From a bacterium (GTDB lineage Bacteria; Armatimonadota; Fimbriimonadia; Fimbriimonadales; Fimbriimonadaceae), in assembly GCA_027483535.1 (NCBI GenBank), contig JAIXUN010000002.1, positions 2,392,979 through 2,456,978 on the forward strand: 64,000 nucleotides of DNA, in the 5' to 3' direction. The position numbers and the translations under genes are program-made. Under the pieces are notes generated by a model, which did no database searches, had not been told where the DNA came from, and saw nothing but the letters and a program-made list of their open reading frames with translations. Every line of letters begins with the position of its first letter. Positions within the stretch are counted from its first letter, which is position 1. This document shows, in pieces, positions 1-9,209 of this stretch.

Positions 1-65
1 TACACGTAGTGTCCGGTGCGGTCTTTCCCGATCACGGGGGCAAAATCGACATGAGGTTCAGCCAT
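1..65 (-). CDS. 5' end of a cut-off gene, function unknown
   Basis: An ATG at 65-63 on the minus strand opens a frame that runs off the left edge; only 21 residues are visible, beginning MAEPHVDF and containing GKDRTGHYV. A purine-rich stretch (AGGAAAGGAAAA) lies a few bases upstream as a ribosome binding site, which supports a real start. Too little is visible to name a family. The 981-residue secreted protein gene lies behind it on the same strand, separated by a terminator-like hairpin, so this gene is probably transcribed separately. Confidence 0.5.
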   Translation of the reverse strand, partial: MAEPHVDFAPVIGKDRTGHYV

Positions 66-199
66 CGAACGTTTTTCCTTTCCTATTCGACGCTTTCTTC
101 ACAACGGCGATTCCCCGGATTCGATTCGTTAGGACCTTTGCCCTCACCAGAGATTGAAGATCGATAAAACAGACAAAAAAAGGGGGTCTTTCGACCTCT

Positions 200-227
200 G
201 CAATTAAAGGGGGGCTATCCGCCCCCC
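200..227 (-). terminator. Rho-independent terminator of the BNR-repeat protein gene
   Basis: A perfect 7-bp stem (GGGGGGC / GCCCCCC, loop 216-220) reads on the minus strand into TTTAATT. It sits about 70 bases past the stop of the 981-residue gene, as expected for its terminator. The T tract is short, so strength is uncertain. Confidence 0.6.
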
Positions 228-297
228 GGGGTTCCCCAAGCACCCGACCCGACTCCATTTCGGAGCGGGCCGGCCCAAACTGTCGCCGATATCTAGC

Positions 298-3243
298 TTA
301 GAGGGTCCATTCCTTGGTGACCGACTTACCGTCTTTTGTGACGACCACGGTGTACTTCCCTGCCGGAAGATACTTCTCTCGACGGTCGATATAAGGATCG
401 TCGACCGCGGTCTTCGCATCGGTGGCGTTCTTCTTAGGCGCGAATTTGTCGCCCGTTGCAATGAGCGTGCCCACTCGCGTGTAGTTGAAGCCCTTCACCG
501 CGTCGATCTCCATGGTCTTCACAACCTTTCCGTCCTTATCCTTCACTTCGATCTTGGCCCTTCCGGCGGAGTTGGTGAAGAACGAGAGCGGGGCGGAGAA
601 ATCGTTGGAGGCCGTCTTGTCCCAAGGTGCCTTGCGATCGTAACCCCAGCTTTCGGATCGCTCGAGCGTGCCGAGTTTCAAGATCGAAAGATCGGTGGTT
701 CGCAGTTTGGCGTCCAAGCTGTGAACATCGGCAAGCGGAAGGATGTAAATACCCTTGGCGTGCGTGGCAATGACCAGATCGTTCTCCTTCTCTTGAATCA
801 CAAGATCGTGAACAGGCAGGTGACCAAGTTTCCCGTGCAGGGTCTCCCAGTTCTTCCCGCCATCGAAGGTGATGAACACGCCAAGGTCGGTGCCTACGTA
901 CAGGATGTTGGGATTCTTCGGATCCTCTCGAACCACGTTGATGGACTCGAACGGCAGGTTTCCAACGATGGACGTGTACGTTTTGCCGTAATCGGTGGAC
1001 TTCCACAGGTACGGCGCAAAGTCGTCTTCGCGGTAACCCGTTTGAACCACGTACAAGGTCGATTCACTGTGCCTACTGGCGATGACTCGGCAGACCCACT
1101 TGTCCGGGGCGGGGGTGTCGATGTTCTCCCACTTGTAGCCGCCATCGTGGCTCATGGTGACTCGTCCATCGTCCGAACCCGCATAGATGAGTCCAAACCG
1201 GAGCGGACTCTCGCTGAGGTCTTTGATGGTCGAGTGGGGTACATCGCCTTGCTTTTTGTTGCGGGTCAAATCGGGCGAGATCTTCTGCCAAGTTCGACCG
1301 CGATCAAACGAGCGATGTACGTATTGGGAGCCTAGGTACAGGAGGTCTGGGATGTGCGAGGAGATGATGAGCGGCGAAATCCAGTTGTATCGCAGCGGCT
1401 CTTCGCCTCTTCGGGCAGATGCGGCGGCTCGGTAGCGGACCCCGGTTTTCTCTTCGAACGCATAGTGCGCTCCGAACTGAGATGCTCCGTAAATGAGACC
1501 CAGATCGGGTCGGGGGTCGATGGCAACGTGCGATCCGTCTCCGCCGCCAATGTCCTTCCAACCGTCCAGAGGCGACCGACCCGGCACGTAATTGCTCTTG
1601 CCCATCATGGTGCCGTTGTCTTGAAGACCCGTGATGATCGTGTACGGCGCGGACTCGTTGCGAACCGCGAGCGTGGTGGTCTGACCAACGCTGATGTTAT
1701 TCAGGTGAGTCCAGGTAAGTCCGTCGTTGTTGGTTCGGTAGATGCCGCCGTCGCAACCGATCCAAATCTTTTGGGGATCGGCAGGATCGAAGAGCATGCT
1801 GTGAAAGTCGGCGTGAACCCCGGCAGCGGTGCGCTCCCAACTTTTTCCACCATCCTTCGATCGCAGAGCGCTCACTCCGTGGGTGTAAATGTGATCCGGA
1901 TTTCGAGGATCGACGAATACCTTGCCCCAGTAGTAGCCGCCGTGATTGCCCATTCTGGAAACCCGCGTAAAGGTCTTTCCACCATCATCCGACCGATAGA
2001 ACTCGTGCTCAACAATATCCGGCTCAAACACGCCCGGGGATCGCTTCATGATCTCGTTCCGCACGTCGATCATGGTCATCTTCTTGGCCTTGACTTGCTC
2101 GATAACGTCGTCGAGTTTTGTCTTCTCCGGCGCGTAGTCGCGCCAGAATCGCTCTAGCGCCTTGCGATCCACCTCTACGAATGTTTCTTCGGTGAGGGTG
2201 AAGAATCGGCGGGGGGTGAGTCTTCCGTTCGGGACCTTTTCGTCGAAGTCGAGCCACTCCTTGTCCGGACCTTGGTGGTCCACAAAGGCGTAAACGATGT
2301 TCGGGTTGGACTCTGATTGGGCGAGACCGATTCGGCCCGCGTCGTTCCCGCTCGGAAGCGAGTCGACCTTCGCCCACTTCTTTCCACCGTCGGCGGTTCG
2401 GTAGACGGCACTGCCAACACCGGATTCTCGGAAATTCCAAGCGCGTCGATCGCGATCCCACACCGAAGCGACCACGTTGTTCGAGTTTCGGGGATCGATG
2501 ATAAGGTCGATCGCTCCGGTGAAGTCGTCCACCTTCAGAACCTGCTGCCAAGACTTGCCACCATCGGTGGTTTTGTAGACACCTCGCTCATCGTTTTGAC
2601 TGTAGAGGTGACCCAGAACGGCTACCCATGCGACGTTTGGATTCTTCGGGTCGACCCGAATCCGGCCGATGTGATGGCTCTCGGGCAAACCGACATTGGT
2701 CCAGGTCGCGCCACCGTCGGTGGATTTGAAGACACCCGTGCCCGCATAGCTGGTTCGTTGGGAGTTTGCTTCACCCGTTCCAATCCAGATGGTTTGTCCG
2801 TCTTTGGAAACGTCGATGTCGCCGATTCCGAACGCGGATTGGTTGTCGAAAATGGATTTCCAGGTCGCTCCGTCGTCGTCGGAGACATGGAGTCCGCCGG
2901 TGGCGAAGGCGCAGAAGATTCGCGATCGGCTCGCGCCGTTCACTTTGACAATCGCGTGCTTGATCGCCAGAACTCGGCCGCCTTGATTCTCCGGACCGAC
3001 ATTGCGCCAATCGATGCCGCCAAAGAACGAGTCAGCTTCCATTTGCAGCCGCTTTGCGTACGACTCCAACACGACGGAAGCGGGCGTTGCTTTAACTTTG
3101 CCCGGGTGAAAGGTTGCCCGCTCCTCTTCCTTCGGGTGAACCTTAGGCAAGATTTGAGCAGAGGAGATTGCGGAAAACCCTAGCAGCGTCGCGAGAGCCA
3201 GTGAAGAGAGCGGTCTCAAGAAGGTCGCTTTGCGATGTGGCAC
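298..3243 (-). CDS. Secreted BNR/Asp-box repeat (sortilin-like beta-propeller) protein
   Basis: A 981-residue exported protein. Residues 1-29 form a signal peptide (positive start, hydrophobic core, SSAQ cleavage region). The body carries at least eleven Asp-box motifs such as STDGGATW, TTDGGKSW, SKDGGKSW and SFDRGRTW, the signature of BNR repeats in sialidase, xyloglucanase and VPS10/sortilin-type propellers. This points to two or more propellers outside the cytoplasm, binding or cleaving a polymer, but no catalytic residues can be assigned. Large proteins of this kind are often annotated only as 'glycosyl hydrolase, BNR repeat'. The start is GTG, with GAGG directly adjacent; a TTG eight codons later is an alternative. 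It stands alone, followed by a terminator hairpin. Exact substrate unknown. Confidence 0.85.
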   Translation of the reverse strand: MPHRKATFLRPLSSLALATLLGFSAISSAQILPKVHPKEEERATFHPGKVKATPASVVLESYAKRLQMEADSFFGGIDWRNVGPENQGGRVLAIKHAIVKVNGASRSRIFCAFATGGLHVSDDDGATWKSIFDNQSAFGIGDIDVSKDGQTIWIGTGEANSQRTSYAGTGVFKSTDGGATWTNVGLPESHHIGRIRVDPKNPNVAWVAVLGHLYSQNDERGVYKTTDGGKSWQQVLKVDDFTGAIDLIIDPRNSNNVVASVWDRDRRAWNFRESGVGSAVYRTADGGKKWAKVDSLPSGNDAGRIGLAQSESNPNIVYAFVDHQGPDKEWLDFDEKVPNGRLTPRRFFTLTEETFVEVDRKALERFWRDYAPEKTKLDDVIEQVKAKKMTMIDVRNEIMKRSPGVFEPDIVEHEFYRSDDGGKTFTRVSRMGNHGGYYWGKVFVDPRNPDHIYTHGVSALRSKDGGKSWERTAAGVHADFHSMLFDPADPQKIWIGCDGGIYRTNNDGLTWTHLNNISVGQTTTLAVRNESAPYTIITGLQDNGTMMGKSNYVPGRSPLDGWKDIGGGDGSHVAIDPRPDLGLIYGASQFGAHYAFEEKTGVRYRAAASARRGEEPLRYNWISPLIISSHIPDLLYLGSQYVHRSFDRGRTWQKISPDLTRNKKQGDVPHSTIKDLSESPLRFGLIYAGSDDGRVTMSHDGGYKWENIDTPAPDKWVCRVIASRHSESTLYVVQTGYREDDFAPYLWKSTDYGKTYTSIVGNLPFESINVVREDPKNPNILYVGTDLGVFITFDGGKNWETLHGKLGHLPVHDLVIQEKENDLVIATHAKGIYILPLADVHSLDAKLRTTDLSILKLGTLERSESWGYDRKAPWDKTASNDFSAPLSFFTNSAGRAKIEVKDKDGKVVKTMEIDAVKGFNYTRVGTLIATGDKFAPKKNATDAKTAVDDPYIDRREKYLPAGKYTVVVTKDGKSVTKEWTL

Positions 3244-3376
3244 CCTCGCGTTTTACTCAATTCGAGGGGAAATGTGAAGCATCGCCGGAATCTGTTGAGA
3301 ATCCGGCTTTAGAAAAGATGCCCGACTGCGTGGGGCGAGCCTTCATTTTTGCCCTTCAGGCCAATGAGACTACGTC

Positions 3377-4501
3377 TCATGCGGATCCGTTTTCGACAGG
3401 AGCAAGAATGTAATTCGTGCTTCTGCCCGAGGCGGAGGGCTCAACCATAAGAACACCCTTCTCAACGAGATCGCTGAGGTCACGAAACGCAGTCGGCAGG
3501 GAGCATTTGGTGATCGCCGCATACTTGTTCGTCTTTAACTTCCCTTGAAATCCCTCGAAGAGCATGTTTACGACCTTGGTTTGTCGCTCGTTTAAGGTGT
3601 CTCCACGGTGGGAATCCCAAAAGACTTGCTTCCTCCGAACGGTTTCGATCACCCCGTCCGCGCAATCTAGAGCCGCCGAGAGTCGACCCAAAAACCAGGA
3701 CATCCATCCGGTGATGTCGAGCGATCCTTTCTGGGTGCGTTCAAGGATGGAGTAGTAGCCATCGCGATCTTTATGGATTTGCGCGGTCATCGAATAGAAC
3801 CGTTGCTTGTCACCATCGGCTCTTGCGAAGGCCATATCTGTGATGGCTCTCGCGATTCTTCCGTTTCCGTCGTCCATCGGGTGGATGGTCACAAACCACA
3901 AATGAGCGATCGCCGCATAGACGACCGGATCGGGATGACGCGCCTCGAACCAATCCAAGAAGCTTGCCATTTCGCTCGGAACTCGCTCTGCGGGCGGGGC
4001 CTCGAAGTGCACTCGTTGTCGGCCGATTGGTCCACTGACGACCTGCATCGGACCGTCTCGATCGTCGCGCCAAGTCCCCACCGTTATCTTGTAGAGTCCG
4101 CTTCGTCCAGCCGGAAAAAGTGCCGAATGCCAGCCAAAGATGCGCTCCTCATCGAGGGGCGAATCGTATCGTTGCGTGGCGTCGAGCATCATCTCCACCA
4201 CCCCATCAACTGATCGATCCGGCACGGGCAGACCTGCGAAGTCCATCCCTAACCGCCGGGCAATCGAGGAGCGCACTTGATCGGCGTTGAGTCGCTCACC
4301 TTCGATATCGCTGGACTTCGTGACGTCATCCGTTAGCACCTGAAGGACCGTTTCTTGGCGAACGTCGAAGCCGAGCGTCGCCATGGCCGTGAAGAGAGCT
4401 CCCCTGCGAAAGTGAATGTTTGCTAGGTCGGCCGCTAACGCGCTCTGGTCCCATGTGAAGTTGGGCCAATTGTCCAATTCATGGATGTAGCGCGCAGCCA
4501 T
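3377..4501 (-). CDS. Fic-family protein (DUF4172-type N-terminus, C-terminal winged helix)
   Basis: A Fic-domain enzyme of about 374 residues, the family that transfers AMP or other phosphate-containing groups to target proteins. The N-terminus (WPNFTWD) is the DUF4172-type region. An inhibitory-helix motif SSDIEGE (about residues 63-69) matches [S/T]xxxE[G/N], so the enzyme is probably self-inhibited. The catalytic loop is HPMDDGNGRIAR (about 207-218), with Met replacing the usual Phe. The C-terminal 60 residues (NERQTKVVNML...ITKCSLPTAFRDLSDLVEKG) look like a DNA-binding winged helix. I chose the ATG at 4501-4499; a GTG at 4525 would add eight residues lying inside a palindrome. Two perfect inverted repeats cover the start and upstream region, suggesting autoregulation. 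No antitoxin-like partner adjoins it. Target protein unknown. Confidence 0.9.
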   Translation of the reverse strand: MAARYIHELDNWPNFTWDQSALAADLANIHFRRGALFTAMATLGFDVRQETVLQVLTDDVTKSSDIEGERLNADQVRSSIARRLGMDFAGLPVPDRSVDGVVEMMLDATQRYDSPLDEERIFGWHSALFPAGRSGLYKITVGTWRDDRDGPMQVVSGPIGRQRVHFEAPPAERVPSEMASFLDWFEARHPDPVVYAAIAHLWFVTIHPMDDGNGRIARAITDMAFARADGDKQRFYSMTAQIHKDRDGYYSILERTQKGSLDITGWMSWFLGRLSAALDCADGVIETVRRKQVFWDSHRGDTLNERQTKVVNMLFEGFQGKLKTNKYAAITKCSLPTAFRDLSDLVEKGVLMVEPSASGRSTNYILAPVENGSA

Positions 4502-4530
4502 GATGTGAATATACCGTCTATTCACATCAT
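4500..4530. promoter_or_regulatory. Palindrome 1 at the fic start codon (candidate operator)
   Basis: A perfect 12-bp inverted repeat, ATGATGTGAATA / TATTCACATCAT, around a 7-base centre (TACCGTC). It includes two bases of the fic ATG and the region where its ribosome binding site would be. A protein bound here would block transcription or initiation. Its arm shares the pattern TGATxTGAxTA with the second palindrome. Confidence 0.7.
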
Positions 4531-4533
4531 TTT

Positions 4534-4563
4534 TGATTTGATTAGACCGTGCTAATCAAATCA
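4534..4563. promoter_or_regulatory. Palindrome 2 upstream of fic (candidate operator)
   Basis: A perfect 12-bp inverted repeat, TGATTTGATTAG / CTAATCAAATCA, around ACCGTG. Its centre lies about 33 bp from that of palindrome 1 (near three helical turns), and both centres contain ACCGT. The pair looks like a double operator. It sits between fic and the end of sufE, where no other gene starts. Confidence 0.7.
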
Positions 4564-4604
4564 TCGACCCAAAATTCGCCGCGTCGGGCATGGGCGGTCA
4601 GCTT

Positions 4605-5027
4605 TTAACGACTCGCCTGAGCAACGGCTTTGACCATCTTCACCATGTTGGTGAGTCCAAGCGACTTGCCCATGGACAGTTCTCGACCAAAGATGTCGAA
4701 AACGATCTCTTCCGGCACCTGGGCGACTTCACTCAGCGGCGCGCCGGAAAGGCCCGTGTCCAGAATCTGAGCGAGCGCCATTGCCGAGATCCCTTGCGGG
4801 TTGTCGACCGCAAACTTATAGCGAAGACCTTCGCCAAGGGGCTCGGTGGCAAGAAAGACTTCCGATTCGCAGCCGGGGACCTTGCAAGATTCGTCCCGAA
4901 CAACATCGGAAGGCGAGAAGTTTTTGTACTCCTCGCCCATTCCGATCAGCATGTCGATGCGTTCCTGACGGTCAGGAAACATCGCCAGGGTTTCAATATG
5001 CTCTTGAAGTTTTGCCGGGATCGCCAT
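4605..5027 (-). CDS. sufE: SufE-family cysteine desulfurase sulfur acceptor
   Basis: A protein of about 140 residues that takes persulfide sulfur from a SufS-type cysteine desulfurase for Fe-S cluster assembly. The expected motif is present as SCKVPGCESEV, with Cys48 and Cys53; Cys53 occupies the place of the active cysteine of E. coli SufE. The reading frame extends further upstream, but the start at 5027 is preferred: its ATG overlaps the stop of the rhodanese gene as TAATG, typical of translational coupling, and residues before it do not look like SufE. The pairing with a sulfurtransferase supports a sulfur-trafficking role. Confidence 0.9.
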   Translation of the reverse strand: MAIPAKLQEHIETLAMFPDRQERIDMLIGMGEEYKNFSPSDVVRDESCKVPGCESEVFLATEPLGEGLRYKFAVDNPQGISAMALAQILDTGLSGAPLSEVAQVPEEIVFDIFGRELSMGKSLGLTNMVKMVKAVAQASR

Positions 5028-5908
5028 TACCGCTCGATCGGCACGCCGACCAAGTTGCCCCACTCCGTCCAAGATCCGTCGTAGTTGCGGACGTTGCCGT
5101 AACCGAGCAGATACTTGAGGACGAACCAGGTGTGACTGGATCGCTCGCCGATACGGCAGTAAACCACCGTCTCGCTACCGGAATCCAGACCCGCTTCTCC
5201 TTCGTAGAGCGCCTTCAGTTCATCAATCGACTTGAAGGTCCCATCTTCAGGATTGACCGCCTTTGCCCAAGGCACGCTCTTGGCGCCAGGAATGTGTCCG
5301 CCACGGAGAGCGCCTTCATTCGGATAGGCCTCCATGTGGAGGCGAGTTCCGTTGAACTCTTCCGGCGATCGAACGTCGATGAGTTTGCCGTTCTTTTCAA
5401 TGTGCTTCAGCACGTCGTCTCGGAATGCTCGAACGGTCGCATCGTCTCGGTTGGTAGCGGTGAAGCCCGAATTCTTAGCGGTAGGAATCTCGCGAGTGAA
5501 CGCCCGACCGTCTTTTTGCCACTTGATTCGACCGCCATCCAGGATGCGCGTGTTCGTGACGCCAAACAACTCAAAAACCCAGAGGGCGTAGGTGGCCCAC
5601 CAGTTGTTCTTATCGCCGTAAAGCACAACCGTGGAGTTGGGGGTGTAACCGATTCGGGAAAGCAATGCCGAGAACGCTTCGACTTGAAGGTAGTCGCGGC
5701 GGAGCGGATCGTTCAGATCGCGCGTCCAGTCCACTTCGTAGGCACCGGGAATGTGTCCTTGGCTGTACAGAAGCGGATCCTCGTTGGATTCGATGAGAAC
5801 GAGGTTTTCATCGTTGAGGTGCTCCGCCAGCCATTCGGTAGAAACCAATTTGTTCGGGTTCAAACCCTTCTCTTCCACACTGTTTTGCGCTGCTTCCAAA
5901 GTCGACAT
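5027..5908 (-). CDS. sseA: Thiosulfate/3-mercaptopyruvate sulfurtransferase (two rhodanese domains)
   Basis: A 293-residue tandem-rhodanese protein that moves sulfane sulfur from thiosulfate or 3-mercaptopyruvate to a thiophilic acceptor. The first domain (about 20-140) is structural; the second (about 160-290) carries the active loop CRIGERS with Cys251. CRxGERS-type loops are usual in the thiosulfate sulfurtransferase subgroup, so thiosulfate is the likelier donor (inference). DVRSPEEF and the ending DGSWTEWG are family hallmarks. It is the first gene of a coupled pair with sufE (overlapping TAATG), so its sulfur may feed Fe-S assembly. Length is normal for the family. Confidence 0.92.
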   Translation of the reverse strand: MSTLEAAQNSVEEKGLNPNKLVSTEWLAEHLNDENLVLIESNEDPLLYSQGHIPGAYEVDWTRDLNDPLRRDYLQVEAFSALLSRIGYTPNSTVVLYGDKNNWWATYALWVFELFGVTNTRILDGGRIKWQKDGRAFTREIPTAKNSGFTATNRDDATVRAFRDDVLKHIEKNGKLIDVRSPEEFNGTRLHMEAYPNEGALRGGHIPGAKSVPWAKAVNPEDGTFKSIDELKALYEGEAGLDSGSETVVYCRIGERSSHTWFVLKYLLGYGNVRNYDGSWTEWGNLVGVPIER

Positions 5909-6031
5909 ACGAATCTTCCTACGTTTGTATAGTTTGACACTGCCGACACCGGGAGACCTTTTTTTCTAGGTTTTCATCGTTCCGGCAACTCTTATTCCTA
6001 AGAACTGCGTAGGGAATCGTTTGGGTTGGGC

Positions 6032-8089
6032 ATGTTGATTTGGAAAAAGGGTGCGGCGGCTTTTCGCGTCTTAGTGGGCAGTTTGTTGGTTGGGCTCCTG
6101 ACGCCGCTCGGCATGGCCGATCCTTCTGGCTTCAACTTTGATGCCCTTCCGAAGACGAAATTAGAAGTCCCCTCGGCGGAAACCAACATGACGGTTCCGA
6201 AACTCCCGGCGGTTCGACTCAGCAAGGCACCCAAGATCGATGGCGTGCTCGAATCCCCTGAGTGGGCCGAGAGTGTTAAGGCGGGTCCGCTCAAGGATCG
6301 CTTCACTGGGCAAGTGCCTCGTGATCAGACTTTCGTCTACATCGGCTACGACGAGAAGAACCTGTACGTGGGTTGGAAGTGCTTCGATGCCGAGCCTTCA
6401 AAGATCGTTGGTCGAGAGGTGATGCCCAACTCGCGGTTCGCGGGAGAAGACATCGTTACCTTGGACCTCAACACCTTCGGGACGAAAAGTTGGGATCAAC
6501 TTTCCGAGTTTATCGTGAACTCTCTTGGCACCCAAACGGAGCGAATTGCGGGGGGCCGAGCCGGCAAAAGGGAGTGGCGGGGCGACTGGCAAGCCAAGAC
6601 AAAGATCGATGCCGACGGTTGGACCTGTGAAATGGCCATCCCTTGGACGATGTTGAACTATCCAGCGAAGGAGAAGTTCACCATGGACCTCAACTTCATT
6701 CGCCGCCAGGGGCGATCTTTGCAAGAGCAAAGTTGGTCGAACATTCGACCTAACCCTCTGCCGGAACTGCTGGGCGATTTTGAGGGCGTTGAGCCGCCAA
6801 AAGCACCCAAGCCTCGGGTGCAGACCCTTGCTTATTCGGCTGCTGAAGTCAATCAAGGCGTTTTCCAGAATCGAGTGGGTGTGGATGCGCGTTACCCATT
6901 TACGAACGCGCTGAACGGCCTCATTTCCATTGCCCCTGACTTTCGAAACGTCGAGGATGTTGTTGCTCCCATCGACTTTATTAGAACCGAAAGATTTCTC
7001 GGCGAGAACCGACCCTTTTTCAACGAGGGAGATCGCTTCTTTAGATTGTCCGATTCGTTTTCGCTGGGCAATATGTTCTACACGCGAAGAATCGGAGCGT
7101 TCGATGTCGGCTCTAAAGTGTATGGTCAGCTAAGCCCTAAGCTTGCGATGGGCGCCCTGTATACGAACACCCTCGATGGTCAAAAATCCACTGTCCTCAA
7201 CTTGAGGAGCAGCGAAACCGCTACCCAGACCTACAACGTCTATACCACCTCCAACTACAACCAAGGCATTCAGAATACATCTCACGGCGCTTCGTTTAAA
7301 GATCGCTACGATACCATCGGGGTGGCGCTCGACCTTGCTACCGAGCAATCGACGGGAACGGAATGGGATTCGGCGGGTTCTTTCTCCGTCTCCTACACCC
7401 GACCAACGACGTTCGTCGTCGCACGATACATTTGGGTCGAACCGACTTTTTCTCCTGATCTTGCCTTCATTCCCTGGCAGAATCGACGCGGTGGCTACGT
7501 TTTTGGGTCGTACCAACGAGAGTATCGGAGCGGGCCGTGGCGAGACTTTGGATTTAACGTCAATGTCAACGATTTTCGCACTTACGAAGGGGATATTCAG
7601 CAGCAGGGTTACAACGTTTCAACCTTTATTTCCGACAAGAAGGACCGCAGCTTATCAATCGGACGAGCACGGTCCACTTTCTTCGGATCGCTTGATGAAA
7701 CTACTTCGGTTGTGGCTGGAGTCAACGTGACCAACCGTTTCAAGCAATTGAACTTAGCCTACACTTGGGGAACGCTCCAAGACCAACCCGCAAAGTTTTA
7801 CTCTCTAAACGGAAGCTATCGACTTCGACCGAACTTCGACGTTGCGTTCAACTATGCACTACAAGAGCTCGGAGGCACCAACCGACAAACGGTTCTAACT
7901 ACCCTTTATCAAGTAAGTAGGGACGAGCTTCTCACCTCCCGAACCGTCATAAACGATGGCGATTCAAACACCTACTTCGCGTACCGAAAAGCGGGACTCA
8001 AAGGCGCCGAGTACTACTTCATTTACGGCGATCCAAACGCTCCTCGAACCCAATCTCGATTCAGCATTAAGGTCGTCTGGGCCTTCTAG
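6032..8089 (+). CDS. Outer-membrane beta-barrel protein with CBM9-like N-terminal domain (DUF5916-like)
   Basis: About 685 residues. A signal peptide (residues 1-29, ending GMA) is followed by a CBM9-like beta-sandwich with the typical opening KIDGVLESPEWAES and ...YIGYDEKNLYVGWKC. The rest is rich in alternating aromatic/polar strands and ends in VVWAF, a C-terminal Phe typical of outer-membrane beta-barrels. This layout (carbohydrate-binding-like module plus barrel) is that of DUF5916 proteins, which often sit near peptidase or glycan-uptake genes. A TTG two codons upstream (6026) is an alternative start. It is divergent from the rhodanese gene and not in an obvious operon. Ligand unknown. 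Confidence 0.8.
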   Translation: MLIWKKGAAAFRVLVGSLLVGLLTPLGMADPSGFNFDALPKTKLEVPSAETNMTVPKLPAVRLSKAPKIDGVLESPEWAESVKAGPLKDRFTGQVPRDQTFVYIGYDEKNLYVGWKCFDAEPSKIVGREVMPNSRFAGEDIVTLDLNTFGTKSWDQLSEFIVNSLGTQTERIAGGRAGKREWRGDWQAKTKIDADGWTCEMAIPWTMLNYPAKEKFTMDLNFIRRQGRSLQEQSWSNIRPNPLPELLGDFEGVEPPKAPKPRVQTLAYSAAEVNQGVFQNRVGVDARYPFTNALNGLISIAPDFRNVEDVVAPIDFIRTERFLGENRPFFNEGDRFFRLSDSFSLGNMFYTRRIGAFDVGSKVYGQLSPKLAMGALYTNTLDGQKSTVLNLRSSETATQTYNVYTTSNYNQGIQNTSHGASFKDRYDTIGVALDLATEQSTGTEWDSAGSFSVSYTRPTTFVVARYIWVEPTFSPDLAFIPWQNRRGGYVFGSYQREYRSGPWRDFGFNVNVNDFRTYEGDIQQQGYNVSTFISDKKDRSLSIGRARSTFFGSLDETTSVVAGVNVTNRFKQLNLAYTWGTLQDQPAKFYSLNGSYRLRPNFDVAFNYALQELGGTNRQTVLTTLYQVSRDELLTSRTVINDGDSNTYFAYRKAGLKGAEYYFIYGDPNAPRTQSRFSIKVVWAF

Positions 8090-8137
8090 CCGGTCATTGC
8101 GCTAAGTTCTCCCGAGACATCCGCCGATAATCTTCGT

Positions 8138-8545
8138 GTGAAGAGGATTGCACGCACGCGAGGAGTAACGCTCGCTGAACTACTCATTGCGGTCGCTTTC
8201 CTCGGCGTTTGCGCGGCGGTCGTCTCGGACACGATCATGAACGGGGTTCGAGTGACCGGAGCCGTTCAGCGGCGGTCAACCGCGATGGCATCCGCAAAAG
8301 ATGCGATCGACTACGTGATCGACCTCTCCGAGACGGACGAGATTGAGCCTTCTGTCACCTCCAAAGAGATCGAATTGGGAAACGGAACCACCGCCCGGCG
8401 TACGGTCACGATTGTTGAGGATAAGAACCTGCCCGCCGACGTTTTCCGAGTTCAGTGCAAGGTGGAATGGAAAGAGCAATCCGGTTCGGGGATGAGAAAC
8501 GACGAAGTTGTCTTCGAAACCCTCGTCGGGAGGCGCACCAATTAA
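8138..8545 (+). CDS. Minor pseudopilin (PilV/GspI-like)
   Basis: A 135-residue prepilin. The N-terminal leader ends in the processing site RG|VTLAELLIAVAF, with the Glu at position +5 required for pilin assembly and a hydrophobic helix to about residue 30. The remainder is a short globular domain without recognised motifs. The start is GTG with a weak ribosome binding site. It is the first gene of the pilus operon, followed by a second prepilin with overlapping ends, so it probably helps initiate or cap the pilus. Confidence 0.85.
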   Translation: MKRIARTRGVTLAELLIAVAFLGVCAAVVSDTIMNGVRVTGAVQRRSTAMASAKDAIDYVIDLSETDEIEPSVTSKEIELGNGTTARRTVTIVEDKNLPADVFRVQCKVEWKEQSGSGMRNDEVVFETLVGRRTN

Positions 8546-9209
8546 CCAACGTCGCGGTCTGACCCTGATCGAGGTCCTCCTTACCGTGGGGCTCTCGGTG
8601 ATGGTTGTGTCGTTGATCTGCATGCTGTACGCAGTGGTTTCTCTCCGATCCGCGCAGGCCATCACGGGGCTCGCCGCGTTCTCTCAGACAGAATCGCTGA
8701 TGGCGGATCTCGAGCAGACCATGAGCGTGGCCAGTCGTTGTCGGAGCATGGAGGTCGCGGACCATCCGGCTCTTCAATGCCAGGTATCGACGGGCGAAGT
8801 GGATCGCGATGGCGACGGACATCCGGATCGATACGAGCTAAAAACGATCAACGTACGGCTGCGCAGCGCCCATCGAGACGGCCGAGTGGTCACCTACTAC
8901 CGATCTGACGAAACGGGCAAGTACGGCACGGAGGGCTCCATCTGGTGGAAGGCAATCCGTTCGGACGGTGCCGACCCCACCCTTTCGGATGTGTCCAAGC
9001 GTTGGAGCATGTACAACGACGGCTCTCCTCGATTCCTCGGAATCGACCTGAAGGCCAAGGTTTCAGAGAGTAATCCGCGAATCTGGGAGATCTCTTTATC
9101 CTCGCGATTATCCGTGCATGGAAACCCCCTCCGTGAGGAATCAAAACAGAAAGACGTTCATGAATGGCGCCTGAAAAGGGAGCTAGTCATGGGAGGGGTG
9201 CCACGATGA
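8508..9209 (+). CDS. Minor pseudopilin (PilW/GspJ-like), start uncertain
   Basis: About 233 residues with a prepilin signal: RRG|LTLIEVLLTVGLSVMVVSL, including the conserved Glu+5. The rest is a soluble domain with a calcium-loop-like DRDGDGHPDRYE near residue 100. The frame can start at a TTG (8508), overlapping the previous gene by 38 bases. However, a strong GGGAGG at 8528-8533 lies seven bases before an ATT (8541) that overlaps the upstream stop codon, and that start would give a leader of normal length. Its end overlaps the next gene as ATGA, indicating coupled translation. Confidence 0.83.
   Translation: MSSKPSSGGAPINQRRGLTLIEVLLTVGLSVMVVSLICMLYAVVSLRSAQAITGLAAFSQTESLMADLEQTMSVASRCRSMEVADHPALQCQVSTGEVDRDGDGHPDRYELKTINVRLRSAHRDGRVVTYYRSDETGKYGTEGSIWWKAIRSDGADPTLSDVSKRWSMYNDGSPRFLGIDLKAKVSESNPRIWEISLSSRLSVHGNPLREESKQKDVHEWRLKRELVMGGVPR

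Noticed and set aside
3364..3380. ATGAGAC-TAC-GTCTCAT hairpin at the end of fic as a terminator
   Set aside because: The stem is perfect but no T tract follows on the minus strand, and it is short.
4781..5932. 383-codon open frame antisense to the rhodanese and sufE genes
   Set aside because: Spans two real genes in the opposite direction; no domain or start signal.
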